From assembly GCA_028699915.1 (NCBI GenBank), contig JAQVTR010000006.1, positions 1-58,954 of the forward strand: a stretch of 58,954 bases of DNA, given 5' to 3'. The notes below the pieces were generated by a model. It made no database searches, was not told the origin of the DNA, and was given only the letters and a program-made list of their open reading frames with translations. Source of the DNA: Fidelibacterota bacterium (GTDB lineage Bacteria > Fidelibacterota > Fidelibacteria > Fidelibacterales > Fidelibacteraceae). The translations under genes and the position numbers were made by a program. Within the stretch, counting starts at the first letter, position 1, and every line of letters begins with the position of its first letter. Shown here in pieces: positions 35,889 to 44,762 of the stretch.

Positions 35889-36686
35889 ATGGTTAATACA
35901 ATCGCTGTGCGCATCATGGGGATCTTGAATCTGACCCCCGATTCCTTTTATGACGGGGGCCGTTACCGCGATACGGGAACGGCACTTGCGCGTGCCGAAA
36001 AAATGCTGGAAGAAGGTGCCGATATCATCGATATCGGCGGCGAATCCACCCGGCCGGGTTCGGAACCCGTTTCCCCCCAGGAGGAACTGGACCGCGTCAT
36101 GCCGGTCCTGGAGGCGGTTTGCGGCCTGGGCGCAAGGGTATCCGTGGATACCAGCAAGGCTGTCGTCGCGGAAGCGGCGCTGCGTTGCGGTGCTGCGATT
36201 ATCAACGACATTTCCGCGTTACGTTTTGACCCCGGCATGGCTAAAGTTGTAGCAGGCAGCAAAGCACAGATTGTCCTGATGCACATGAAAGGCCTTCCGC
36301 GCACCATGCAGGACGCCCCGCTTTATATTGATGTGCTGCAGGAGATCGGGGATTTTTTCCGGGAGCGGATTGCTTATGCCGAAAATGCGGGGATCCGGAA
36401 AGAGGCCATTATTCTCGACCCCGGCATTGGCTTTGGCAAACGCAGTAAAGATAATATTACCATTTTGAAGAAGATTGAACTATTTTTAGACTTAGGATAT
36501 CCGCTGATGATCGGTGCTTCCCGGAAGCGGGTGATCGGAGATATCAGCGGAGCTTCCGCCGCGGAACGGCTGCCGGGTTCCCTGGCGCTTGCCTGCCTGG
36601 CTGCGATCCGCGGCGTACATGTTTTGCGTGTTCATGACGTAGCCGAAACCGTTCAGGCGATCAAGGTGCTGAAACAGGTATGGTAG
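35889..36686 (+). CDS. folP: Dihydropteroate synthase
   Basis: This 265-residue TIM-barrel enzyme condenses p-aminobenzoate with the pterin pyrophosphate in folate synthesis. Motifs in order: MGILNLTPDSFYDGG, DIGGESTRPGSEPVS, SVDTSK, INDISALRFD, LMHMKGLP, ILDPGIGFGK, IGASRKR and RVHDVAETV. No Shine-Dalgarno sequence precedes the ATG, which is 14 nt after the ftsH stop, so translation may depend on the upstream gene. It overlaps cdaA by 7 nt; folP-cdaA neighbourhood is common in FCB bacteria. Confidence 0.96.
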   Translation: MVNTIAVRIMGILNLTPDSFYDGGRYRDTGTALARAEKMLEEGADIIDIGGESTRPGSEPVSPQEELDRVMPVLEAVCGLGARVSVDTSKAVVAEAALRCGAAIINDISALRFDPGMAKVVAGSKAQIVLMHMKGLPRTMQDAPLYIDVLQEIGDFFRERIAYAENAGIRKEAIILDPGIGFGKRSKDNITILKKIELFLDLGYPLMIGASRKRVIGDISGASAAERLPGSLALACLAAIRGVHVLRVHDVAETVQAIKVLKQVW

Positions 36687-37444
36687 ATCTCTTTAACATC
36701 GGTTTATTTTCCGTCAGCCTCATCGATATCATTGATGTGGTTGTGGTTGCGTTTGTTTTTTACGGGACTTATCTCCTTTTTCGTGACACCCGTGCAAGTC
36801 AGATGCTCTACGGCATGATCGCGATCGCCGTACTGGGATTTTTGGCACAGATGATCAATTTAAGGGCTACTGCCTGGCTTTTTGACCGGCTGGTCACGGT
36901 TTGGGTGATCCTCTTCATTATTCTCTTTCAGCCGGAACTGCGGCGTATTTTATTGTATATCGGCCAAAATCCCCTGTTACGCTGGCTGTCCAAGAACGAC
37001 AACAGCCAGACCGAGGAGATCATAACATCGGCCTTTGAACTCAAGCGTGCGGGACTTGGCGCCCTGCTGGTGGTTCTGCGGGACAGCGGCCTGAAAACCA
37101 TCATTGACCGCGGAGTGACCATTAATGCCAAAGTGAATCGCGACCTGATCCTGTCGATCTTTAATACGGCCTCGCCCCTGCACGACGGAGCCATTATTAT
37201 CTACGAAGACCAGATCCTTGCAGCAAAATGCATTTTGCCGCTGAGCGAGAATATTGAACTGGACCCTACGATCGGAACACGGCATCTGGCAGGTCTGGGA
37301 CTCTCGGAAGAAAATGACGCAATGGTGATCATTGTCTCGGAAGAGACCGGCAGGATCTCTATCGCGCATCAGGGAAAATTAAAACGGGATTTAAATGAGG
37401 ATGAATTGCGCACATCCCTGTATACCTATTTATCGAACCGCTAA
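36680..37444 (+). CDS. cdaA: Diadenylate cyclase CdaA (c-di-AMP synthase)
   Basis: This 254-residue protein has three N-terminal membrane spans (about 8-85) and a DAC domain that makes cyclic di-AMP from two ATP. The metal/ATP motif DGAIII starts at Asp169. The second motif, usually RHR, reads Arg201-His202-Leu203 (GTRHLAGLGLSEENDAM), so the second arginine is replaced. The C-terminus is otherwise complete (IIVSEETGRISIAHQGKL). c-di-AMP controls osmotic balance and wall homeostasis. It overlaps folP, and the porU start lies 50 nt inside its 3' end. Confidence 0.94.
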   Translation: MVDLFNIGLFSVSLIDIIDVVVVAFVFYGTYLLFRDTRASQMLYGMIAIAVLGFLAQMINLRATAWLFDRLVTVWVILFIILFQPELRRILLYIGQNPLLRWLSKNDNSQTEEIITSAFELKRAGLGALLVVLRDSGLKTIIDRGVTINAKVNRDLILSIFNTASPLHDGAIIIYEDQILAAKCILPLSENIELDPTIGTRHLAGLGLSEENDAMVIIVSEETGRISIAHQGKLKRDLNEDELRTSLYTYLSNR

Positions 37445-40400
37445 GGTCCTTTTATTGCTTCTGCTTGCCGCTATCGGAATAGCGAGTGCGGCGAGCTGGA
37501 CACGGGAAGAAACGGCGGACGCATACCGCTATCACTGGGAAATCGCCGATGCGGAACTGCAGAGTTTTATAAAAAACGGGCACATCAGCGACAGCCGCAT
37601 CAGCGGCAGCTTTTTTTACGAAGGACGCTATTATCCCCTGTATTCGATTATGCTGAGCAATGCGCCCGACCGGCTTGCATATCGCATTGTGAACCCGGAA
37701 GAAAGCAGCCTGCCGGCTCCTGCGCTTCCGTCTGATTACGGTGAGATCGACCCCATCGCGATTGACGGACTGAACATACGTGATCTGCAGGATTTTGTGC
37801 ATATCCGGGAGATACCGGGTGTCGGGAGCCTGCTGGAGATCACTCCGCTGATACCGCAGGAAGGCGGCCGCGTCCGTGCGCTGATCCGGGCGGATATTCA
37901 GTTGTTCTCAACCGAAAACCGCAGTCTGCAAAAAGCCGACTTATCAGAGGTCCGTCAAATTTCCCTGGCGAAACCCGCCTCGCGGAAAGCGGATCTGCCG
38001 CAGGAATACCTGGCGCTCTATGTTCGTGAAGCGGGCATGTACCAGATCAGCGGACAGGACCTTGCCGATCAGGGTGTTGACCTGCGCCTGCTGCAACCCG
38101 ATAACATCAAATTGTTTTGGTGGGGAACGCAGATCCCCTGCCGTGTGACCAGCACCTACGAGAGGGGTTACGAAACCTTCCAGTACCACGATGTTGTGCA
38201 GTTCTCTGTTCCCGAAATGAAAAATCCCTACGGCGATTATCGCTACAACCCCTTCAGCGATTTTGATGTGATCCTGATGAACTGGGGAGACAACAGCGGA
38301 CTGCGCTATATTCAGGAAAACAGCGAGATTACGGGAAACGCAACCTTCCTGCCCCAGGAGAACGATAAATTCCGCAGTACCGTCCACATCGAGAAAAATC
38401 AGATTTACGAAAGCCTGGCCCGCCTGCACGAAGAAGAATTGTCCCACCAGTACGAGCACCGCTTTTTCTCTCCGGCCATCAGCGTGGGTCGCAGTGTTTC
38501 ATTTCCTTTCGATCTTTGGGACCCGGTGCAGGATTCCCCTTATAATGTGGAATTTACCTTGCGCATGCAGGGACTGACCTATTCGGTGGATGACGAAATG
38601 GACCACCAGATCTATGTTACGGTGAATGACCGCTATATGCTGGAAGACGAATGGGACGGGCAGACGCCGAATATTTCCAGCAATATGGATATGCAGTATT
38701 CGCACCAGTATCTGCAGCACGGGCAGAATAAGATCAATATTTCCGTCAAAGGCTTTGAAGATAATCCTTACATGGACGATAAAGTCCTCTTCGACTGGCT
38801 GAAAATCTCTTACGACCGCCACATGACAGCCCATGATAACCGGCTGGAATTCTCACCGCAGTACGGACCCGGCCGCTATCTCTTCCGCGTTAAAGGGCTT
38901 AGCTCGGCATCGGACGTGCTGATCCTGAAAAACGGGACGAACTGGATCCGCGGTTATTACGTTACTCCGGAAGATACCGTTAAGGGAGAGGTATTCTACT
39001 CCATTTATTTTGAGGATATGTGCGACGGCGACGAGATCTATCGGATCGCGGGTCCCGGGAAAAAGGATACGCCCGGATACGGGATCGTAACGGTCGATTC
39101 GCTGCGTTATGTTCTGCGTTCAGAAAATGAACACTACAATACGGATCCGCAGGGCGATTACCTGATCGTGACCCACAAGGATTTTTACGAAAAGGCCCGG
39201 GAGCTTGCGGAACATAAGCAAGAAATGGGCTTTACCCCGGCCATTTACGAGCTCGAGCGGATCTATGATGAATACAACTATGGCAACGAAAGTCCCTACG
39301 CAATTAAAAATTTCCTGACCGAAGCTTACGAGCAATGGACTGTTCGCCCGCACTATGTATTGTTCATCGGCGACACGGGTACAAAAAATTCCCTGCCGGT
39401 GATCCGCTATCAGTCCAGCGGCGCCATCGGCGCCATTATCGCCGAAAACTGGTTCGTGGATATCGACGATGACTTTATGCTGGAAATGTCCCTGGGCCGC
39501 CTGCCCGTCAGCACGGCAGAGCAGCTGGACAGCATTATCGCCAAGATCAAAATTTTCGACCGCATGGAAATGCCGGAACAAGCCATGAACAGGACTGCCC
39601 TGCTAACGGGCCCGGAGCCGGAATTCAAGCGGCAGATGAAAGATTATATCAACACGGTGTCGCCGGATTACGTGCAGTCGGACCGGCTCTACCTCTACGA
39701 CTCCCACGTTACCGGTGATTTTGATGCCGGCGTTTATGCGACGGACACCTTGGTCAAATTTATCAATGACGGCGTGTACTGCATCAATTACCTGGGACAC
39801 GGCGGCGGATACACTTGGGATAACTACGTGCTGCCCTACAGCGCTTTTGAGGAATTTAACGGGCAAACGCCTTTTATTGTCAATTCGCTGACCTGTTTTA
39901 CGAACACCTTTTCTAATAATAACGCCATCGGCGAAATGTTCATCCGGCATCCGCGCGCCGGTGTTTCCGTGCTTTCCTCGACCGGTTACGGCTGGATCAA
40001 CTCCAATTATTATATCTACGATAAGCTGATGCGGTATTTGTATGAAGAGAACATGTCCCACGGCGAAGCGGTCCGCTATGCCCTGGCGCATTATTTCTTC
40101 TCCACCTTCGGAAAAAACGCGAATTTCATTGATCAGGTGGAAGGCCGTATCGTCTATAAGTATTTCCGAAAATCCCTGTTTTATCAGATGTGTATCCTGG
40201 GCGATCCCTCGGTACGTTTTCCGCAGATCCAAAAGGACGCGCAGGCACAGGTAAGTCCGCTGAGTGTCAGCAGCGGACAAAACATCGAAATAACGCCGGC
40301 ACAAAGCGGCATCCTCGGGGGTATGGCGGACCTGACGGTCATGCGCGGAGAGGAACGCAAATACCCGCTGCAGCAGAAGATCCCGCTCCGCTTCAATGCC

Positions 40401-42227
40401 GGGAAAGCGGCTTTTGTCATGCCGCCGCTGCAGGAGGACCAACATGCCGGGATCCTGCAGTTTTCTTACTGGGACAACAGCGGAAAGGTCTATGCCGGCA
40501 AGCAGCATATGGCCTATGACGCACCGCACATTTCGGAGCTGGCCTATACTCCGGCGCAGCCGGGCATTCTTGACAGCACGGGTGTGCGTATCCGGATGCA
40601 AACAAGCTCGGGAACAACGATCGACCAGGCCTATCTGCGCGTTTACCGTGAAGCCCGCATTGGTGCGAGCTTCCGGAAACTGCCGCTGGCGAAAATCGCC
40701 GATACCGTTTTTGAGACCGCGCAGCAGCTTTATTATACCGCGGCAGGAAATTTTTATACCGCCGAGAACGATACGGCTTCGCCGCTGAATTATTACTCGG
40801 GGACCTATTTTATGCCGGTCTTTCGCATGGGAAGCGACAGCCTTAGCGGAGATTTTTACCGGCTTTCGCCGATCGTGCCGGATACCCGGGATATCGGCAT
40901 TCTGGATTACAGTATCGTTAACGGACAAAGCAAGCTGGTTTTATTCAATCTGGCGGATAGCGCGGCGCATGTTGCCATTGAATTGCAGGTACCGGGAAAT
41001 CCCGCGCTCACTTACCGGGATACTGTGCTGACCAATTATGACGTGCAGGGACAGTATGAAAGCGGCCGTGAAAAGATCAACACCTTTTTCCTGGATTTTT
41101 TGCCCGCTTACGGCAGCGGCGAACTGCAGGTCCGGATCAATCCCCTGGAGATCGCGAACAGCGACAGCAGCAATAATGTCAAAACTTTTTCTCTGCAAAA
41201 TCAATGGCTGCTGGCGCAAAACGCACACTTTGTCAATACCGCCGCTGACAGCATCCTGCTTCCGGGAACGACCTTTCTAAGCCTTCGGCCCGGCACTGCT
41301 GCCGAAAGACAGGCAATTTACATTAACAGTTATAATCGCAGTTATATGTTGACGGACTTCGGCGCCTCGCAGGCCCTGCAGAATCTGTTGTATATCAATA
41401 CGCCGCTTGAAAGCATCGATTTCGTTGCCGTTTTGGCAGATTCCCTGCTCAGCGGCAATAAGATCGTCGCCTATCTGAATAGCGATCTGACGGAATTCTA
41501 TGTTCTGCCGACGGAAAAGGCCGGCAACAAAGTGCTGTTTCCGGTACAGCGCAAAGGTTATTATTTGCTCGTCTATTCCGACGAACAGAATCCGCCCGGC
41601 ATCGAGATCAACCTGAACGCCCGCGAGATCCTGGTCCACGGTTATGTCTCGGAACGCTCCGACTTCTCCGTGATCCTGCGTGACGATAAGGGCGTGCACC
41701 CCCTGGAATCTTTCCGGGAGGTCTTGCTGGATGATGAACGGATCCCGGCAGAAAACATCAATGTGCTAAGCGGAACGAATATCCGCGAACTGGGTTTCAA
41801 TTTCAAGCTGGACCTGGAAGTCGGCGAACATACCTTACAGGTTATCGCGCATGATCTGGTGGGCAACCGGGCGGAAACCGAAGCTTTCAGGATCACGTAT
41901 ACCGGAGAATCCCAGCTGATCGATTACGGGAATTTTCCGAATCCCTTTACGGTGAGGACCACCTTTATTTACGAGCTCACGGAACAGTTCGATGATGTGC
42001 GGATCAAGATCTATACCGTATCCGGACAAAAGATCTACACCATGTCGGTCACGGAAAACGCCATTACGGACTTGCCGCTGCAGAGCATCGGTTATCACGA
42101 GATTCCCTGGGACGGGAAAGACGAATTTGGAAACACGGTGGCGAACGGCGCCTATTTTTATGTGATCGAAGGTTCGGTAGACGGAAAGATCATTAAATCC
42201 CGCGGGAAGCTGGCAAAATTACGATGA
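37395..42227 (+). CDS. porU: T9SS signal peptidase/sortase PorU (C25 gingipain family)
   Basis: This 1610-residue protein has a signal peptide (RTAKVLLLLLLAAIGIASA), a long beta-rich N-terminal part, and a C25 caspase-like domain with His802 (NYLGHGGGYTWDN) and Cys834 (VNSLTCFTNTFSN) as the dyad. The end has an Ig-like sorting-type domain (NFPNPFTVRTTF, KIYTVSGQKI, NGAYFYVIEG). PorU cuts the sorting domain from T9SS cargo and attaches it at the surface. It is longer than the usual 1,150-1,300 residues of Bacteroidota PorU. Both possible ATGs (37395, 37401) lie inside cdaA; a later start would lose the signal peptide. It overlaps porV by four bases. Confidence 0.93.
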   Translation: MRMNCAHPCIPIYRTAKVLLLLLLAAIGIASAASWTREETADAYRYHWEIADAELQSFIKNGHISDSRISGSFFYEGRYYPLYSIMLSNAPDRLAYRIVNPEESSLPAPALPSDYGEIDPIAIDGLNIRDLQDFVHIREIPGVGSLLEITPLIPQEGGRVRALIRADIQLFSTENRSLQKADLSEVRQISLAKPASRKADLPQEYLALYVREAGMYQISGQDLADQGVDLRLLQPDNIKLFWWGTQIPCRVTSTYERGYETFQYHDVVQFSVPEMKNPYGDYRYNPFSDFDVILMNWGDNSGLRYIQENSEITGNATFLPQENDKFRSTVHIEKNQIYESLARLHEEELSHQYEHRFFSPAISVGRSVSFPFDLWDPVQDSPYNVEFTLRMQGLTYSVDDEMDHQIYVTVNDRYMLEDEWDGQTPNISSNMDMQYSHQYLQHGQNKINISVKGFEDNPYMDDKVLFDWLKISYDRHMTAHDNRLEFSPQYGPGRYLFRVKGLSSASDVLILKNGTNWIRGYYVTPEDTVKGEVFYSIYFEDMCDGDEIYRIAGPGKKDTPGYGIVTVDSLRYVLRSENEHYNTDPQGDYLIVTHKDFYEKARELAEHKQEMGFTPAIYELERIYDEYNYGNESPYAIKNFLTEAYEQWTVRPHYVLFIGDTGTKNSLPVIRYQSSGAIGAIIAENWFVDIDDDFMLEMSLGRLPVSTAEQLDSIIAKIKIFDRMEMPEQAMNRTALLTGPEPEFKRQMKDYINTVSPDYVQSDRLYLYDSHVTGDFDAGVYATDTLVKFINDGVYCINYLGHGGGYTWDNYVLPYSAFEEFNGQTPFIVNSLTCFTNTFSNNNAIGEMFIRHPRAGVSVLSSTGYGWINSNYYIYDKLMRYLYEENMSHGEAVRYALAHYFFSTFGKNANFIDQVEGRIVYKYFRKSLFYQMCILGDPSVRFPQIQKDAQAQVSPLSVSSGQNIEITPAQSGILGGMADLTVMRGEERKYPLQQKIPLRFNAGKAAFVMPPLQEDQHAGILQFSYWDNSGKVYAGKQHMAYDAPHISELAYTPAQPGILDSTGVRIRMQTSSGTTIDQAYLRVYREARIGASFRKLPLAKIADTVFETAQQLYYTAAGNFYTAENDTASPLNYYSGTYFMPVFRMGSDSLSGDFYRLSPIVPDTRDIGILDYSIVNGQSKLVLFNLADSAAHVAIELQVPGNPALTYRDTVLTNYDVQGQYESGREKINTFFLDFLPAYGSGELQVRINPLEIANSDSSNNVKTFSLQNQWLLAQNAHFVNTAADSILLPGTTFLSLRPGTAAERQAIYINSYNRSYMLTDFGASQALQNLLYINTPLESIDFVAVLADSLLSGNKIVAYLNSDLTEFYVLPTEKAGNKVLFPVQRKGYYLLVYSDEQNPPGIEINLNAREILVHGYVSERSDFSVILRDDKGVHPLESFREVLLDDERIPAENINVLSGTNIRELGFNFKLDLEVGEHTLQVIAHDLVGNRAETEAFRITYTGESQLIDYGNFPNPFTVRTTFIYELTEQFDDVRIKIYTVSGQKIYTMSVTENAITDLPLQSIGYHEIPWDGKDEFGNTVANGAYFYVIEGSVDGKIIKSRGKLAKLR

Positions 42228-43249
42228 AAAACCTGATAAAAATTGTTTGTGTTTTCTCCCTGGCCGTTTTCGCATATGCCGGTTACGGTTTTTACGGGGA
42301 TGCCTTTATTGTAGCCGCCAAATCCGCACAGTCCGGAGCTATGGGCGGCACCGGTCTGACTTCCCTGGACGGCATTGCTTCCGTTGTGTCAAATCCGGCA
42401 GGACTTGTGGGCTTTCGGCAGAAAGAGGTCTTTACGCAGTACCGCAGCCTTTTCGGGCTGGCATCCCAGAACAGCATCGGCATTTCCATGCCCTACGGGA
42501 AATACCAGGTGGGAGCTATGCTCAACGTTGTGGGCGTGCAATTGTACCGCAGGGATGACATCCTGACGCAAATCCCCAATATCAATGAGCGGCGTGAATA
42601 TGTCCGGGATTTTCTGGCCACCGATAAATTCTACGACCTGGAAAGCGCTCTGCTGCTTTCGGCCGCGGGCGAAGAAGCAATCGAGATCAAGCCGGGCTGG
42701 TCATTTGACCGTTTTACGATCTACCTGCAGTACGGCGCCAATGTAAAATTCATTTACAAAGCTCTCGACGGCCATTCGGCGCTTGGCGCCGGCGTCGATG
42801 CCGGTATCCGTTTTCTGATCCCCGGGAACGAGGTGTTTTATATCAAAAAGCTCGGGACAATTGCTCTGGGCCTGAATATGGAGAATATCGTCCAGTCTCC
42901 GGTGATCTGGTTTGACAAACTGCGGGATTACGGGAACATGCGCATCAACGGCGGTCTTGCCCTGCATCAGCCAATAGAAGCCTTAAAAAGCGAAGTACGG
43001 CTGGTTTTGGACGGCGTTATTTTCGAAAGCCGCTTTTTCCCCGATTACGGGGTCCGATACGGACTGCAATGGCGGGTCAAGGATTTCCTGGATATCCGTC
43101 TGGGCAAAGACCTTTCCGCCGTTACCGGCGGCGTTGGACTTCTGTTGCCGGTACTGCAGGGAAAAATGCGGGTGGATTATTCCATTCAATATCACGAAAT
43201 TCATTGGAGTCATCTTATTACTTTGTCATATTATTGGGGAGGGGAGTGA
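42224..43249 (+). CDS. porV: T9SS outer-membrane shuttle PorV
   Basis: This 341-residue protein has a signal peptide (to about AYA-GYG) and the family signature SGAMGGTGLTSLDGIASVVS with NPAGL at residues 57-61, then a barrel. It overlaps porU by ATGA. The porU-porV adjacency known from Bacteroidota makes this copy, not those at 3863 and 13894, the best candidate for the general PorV that moves cargo from SprA to PorU. Confidence 0.9.
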   Translation: MKNLIKIVCVFSLAVFAYAGYGFYGDAFIVAAKSAQSGAMGGTGLTSLDGIASVVSNPAGLVGFRQKEVFTQYRSLFGLASQNSIGISMPYGKYQVGAMLNVVGVQLYRRDDILTQIPNINERREYVRDFLATDKFYDLESALLLSAAGEEAIEIKPGWSFDRFTIYLQYGANVKFIYKALDGHSALGAGVDAGIRFLIPGNEVFYIKKLGTIALGLNMENIVQSPVIWFDKLRDYGNMRINGGLALHQPIEALKSEVRLVLDGVIFESRFFPDYGVRYGLQWRVKDFLDIRLGKDLSAVTGGVGLLLPVLQGKMRVDYSIQYHEIHWSHLITLSYYWGGE

Positions 43250-43260
43250 GATGGAAGAAC

Positions 43261-43380
43261 GGAGAGAGGGAGTAAGGGAGTAAGGGAGAGAGGAAGAGAC
43301 AGAGAGACGAAGTGACGAAGTGAAGAAGTGACGAAGTGAAGAAGTAAGAAGTAGGTAGTAGGTAGTAGGTAGTAGGTAGC
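43261..43380. repeat. Heptamer/octamer tandem array
   Basis: Units of 8 then 7 bp: AGTAAGGG twice (43271-43286), purine-rich units, ACGAAGTG (43307-43314, 43315-43322, 43331-43338) alternating with AAGAAGTG, then GGTAGTA three times (43354-43374). Read on the minus strand the core unit is CACTTCGT, close to CACCTCGA of the array at 30071-30150. It fills the 204-nt porV to lipoprotein spacer, in which nothing else was recognised. Confidence 0.9.
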
Positions 43381-43453
43381 GGGGAGTAAAGGATTTGAAA
43401 AGTGCAGAAATGGTGTTGGAGGTTGAGGATAGCAGGGAAAAGGGAATAAAAGC

Positions 43454-44269
43454 GTGATGATGAGCAAAGGGAAAAAATATTATTTTATCATAACCGGCAT
43501 ACTGTCACTGTTGCTGCTGTCCTGTTTTAATCAGCCGGATATTTCCGTCCCGCGCTTTGTGCCCAAGACGCCGCCGGATTCCGTCGTGGAACGCGGCATT
43601 GACGCGCATCCGGACAATGCCATTTATCTGGAATGGGAAGAACCGGCGACGGCGGAGGAGGAGGGCATTCTGGGTTATTATGTGTACAGGAGCACTCTGC
43701 GGGACGGGGAATACGATTTCAAACGCATTGCTACCGTCGAGCGCAACGCCGGTCTGCTCTATGAAAGCGATGAATATGTGGATAATGAAGTGACCCTGGA
43801 TTCCACTTATTACTACTACCTGAAATCTTATAACGATTTTACCGTCAGCAAGGAAAATTCAGATACGGTGCATTACAAGCTAGCACTTAAAGCGGGATTG
43901 GATTTGCCGTCAGGAGATATATCAGATAATAAATCACATTTTGAATTTCGATATCCGCTCCGTACGGGGAACCGTGTAAGCTATTTTTATCTGCGCCTTT
44001 TTTACATGGAAAACAGTTTATATCAAACGAAGTTTTTTACCAAAACCCACTTGTTTGACTTTTCAAAATCTTTATATAAGATATATTTACAAAATAACGA
44101 TTACCACACGACTGTTTTATTGGACAGCCTCCCCGTTGACGGCAGTGGCAACAAGTACCTGGAGAAAGGCAATTACCGCTGGCGGGTGGATGCGGTGTCC
44201 GGGGAGCCCGGCGGCGGGCCGGAGACCGAGGGTTCCGAAAGCAACTGGATGTACTTTACGGTTAAATAA
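43454..44269 (+). CDS. Lipoprotein with fibronectin-III-like domain
   Basis: This 271-residue protein has a type II signal: a hydrophobic stretch ending LLLLSC at residue 24, so the mature protein would be lipidated at Cys. About residues 35-140 form a fibronectin-III-like module (AIYLEWEEPATAEEEG, GYYVYRSTLRDGEY, YYYYLKSYNDF). The C-terminal part is unassigned. Start could be GTG 43454 (8 nt after AGGGA), ATG 43457 or ATG 43460. The stretch around 43910-44125 is strikingly AT-rich compared with its surroundings. It follows an octamer array. Location: inner face of the outer membrane or surface. Confidence 0.72.
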   Translation: MMMSKGKKYYFIITGILSLLLLSCFNQPDISVPRFVPKTPPDSVVERGIDAHPDNAIYLEWEEPATAEEEGILGYYVYRSTLRDGEYDFKRIATVERNAGLLYESDEYVDNEVTLDSTYYYYLKSYNDFTVSKENSDTVHYKLALKAGLDLPSGDISDNKSHFEFRYPLRTGNRVSYFYLRLFYMENSLYQTKFFTKTHLFDFSKSLYKIYLQNNDYHTTVLLDSLPVDGSGNKYLEKGNYRWRVDAVSGEPGGGPETEGSESNWMYFTVK

Positions 44270-44284
44270 AGGAGATCTGCATAC

Positions 44285-44761
44285 ATGAAAAAAACCTTAA
44301 TCCTTCTTCTGTCCCTGTTCCTGATCACAGGGTCGCTGACAGCCCAGGAGGGCTCTGCGGGAATGGCCGCCCGCTTTTCCGGATCTGCCGAACTGACAAT
44401 ACCGGTCAAGGTCTGGGGCGAAGTGGTAAGGCCGGGCATCTACGACATTCCCATCGGCTACGACATGCTGGGTGCGCTGTCGGTCGCCGGCGGTCCGCTG
44501 AATTCCGCGAAACTTACGAACGTCAAGGTTTTGCGCGGCCAGCGCCTGGATAAGGATGACCCCATTGTGATCTACGTAGATCTGGAGCGCTACATTGAGA
44601 CGGCCGACGAGTCCCTGATCCCGGAGATCCGCAAGGGCGATACCATTATGGTCCCGCCGAAGTTCGGCAAGAATTTTTATCAGAACTTTGCAGCGCTGCT
44701 GGCGATCGCACAGTCCATAACCATCATTGCTTATTATATAGACCGGGTTGTTGAACCTTAA
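44285..44761 (+). CDS. SLBB-domain exported protein (polysaccharide export-like)
   Basis: This 158-residue protein has a signal peptide ([15 protein letters not shown]) with Gln as likely first mature residue. Residues about 38-120 form an SLBB-like fold: [38 protein letters not shown] and [13 protein letters not shown]-terminal hydrophobic segment ([19 protein letters not shown]) may anchor it. SLBB domains occur in Wza-type exporters, but the protein lacks the Poly_export domain and no polysaccharide genes are nearby, so export of glycans is only a possibility. It ends one base before ahcY. Confidence 0.75.
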   Translation: MKKTLILLLSLFLITGSLTAQEGSAGMAARFSGSAELTIPVKVWGEVVRPGIYDIPIGYDMLGALSVAGGPLNSAKLTNVKVLRGQRLDKDDPIVIYVDLERYIETADESLIPEIRKGDTIMVPPKFGKNFYQNFAALLAIAQSITIIAYYIDRVVEP

Positions 44762-44762
44762 G

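Noticed and set aside
43231-43467. Minus-strand frame of 78 codons across the porV-lipoprotein spacer
   Set aside because: It translates the tandem array into a Leu/Pro/Ser/Thr low-complexity peptide; open only because the repeat lacks stops.
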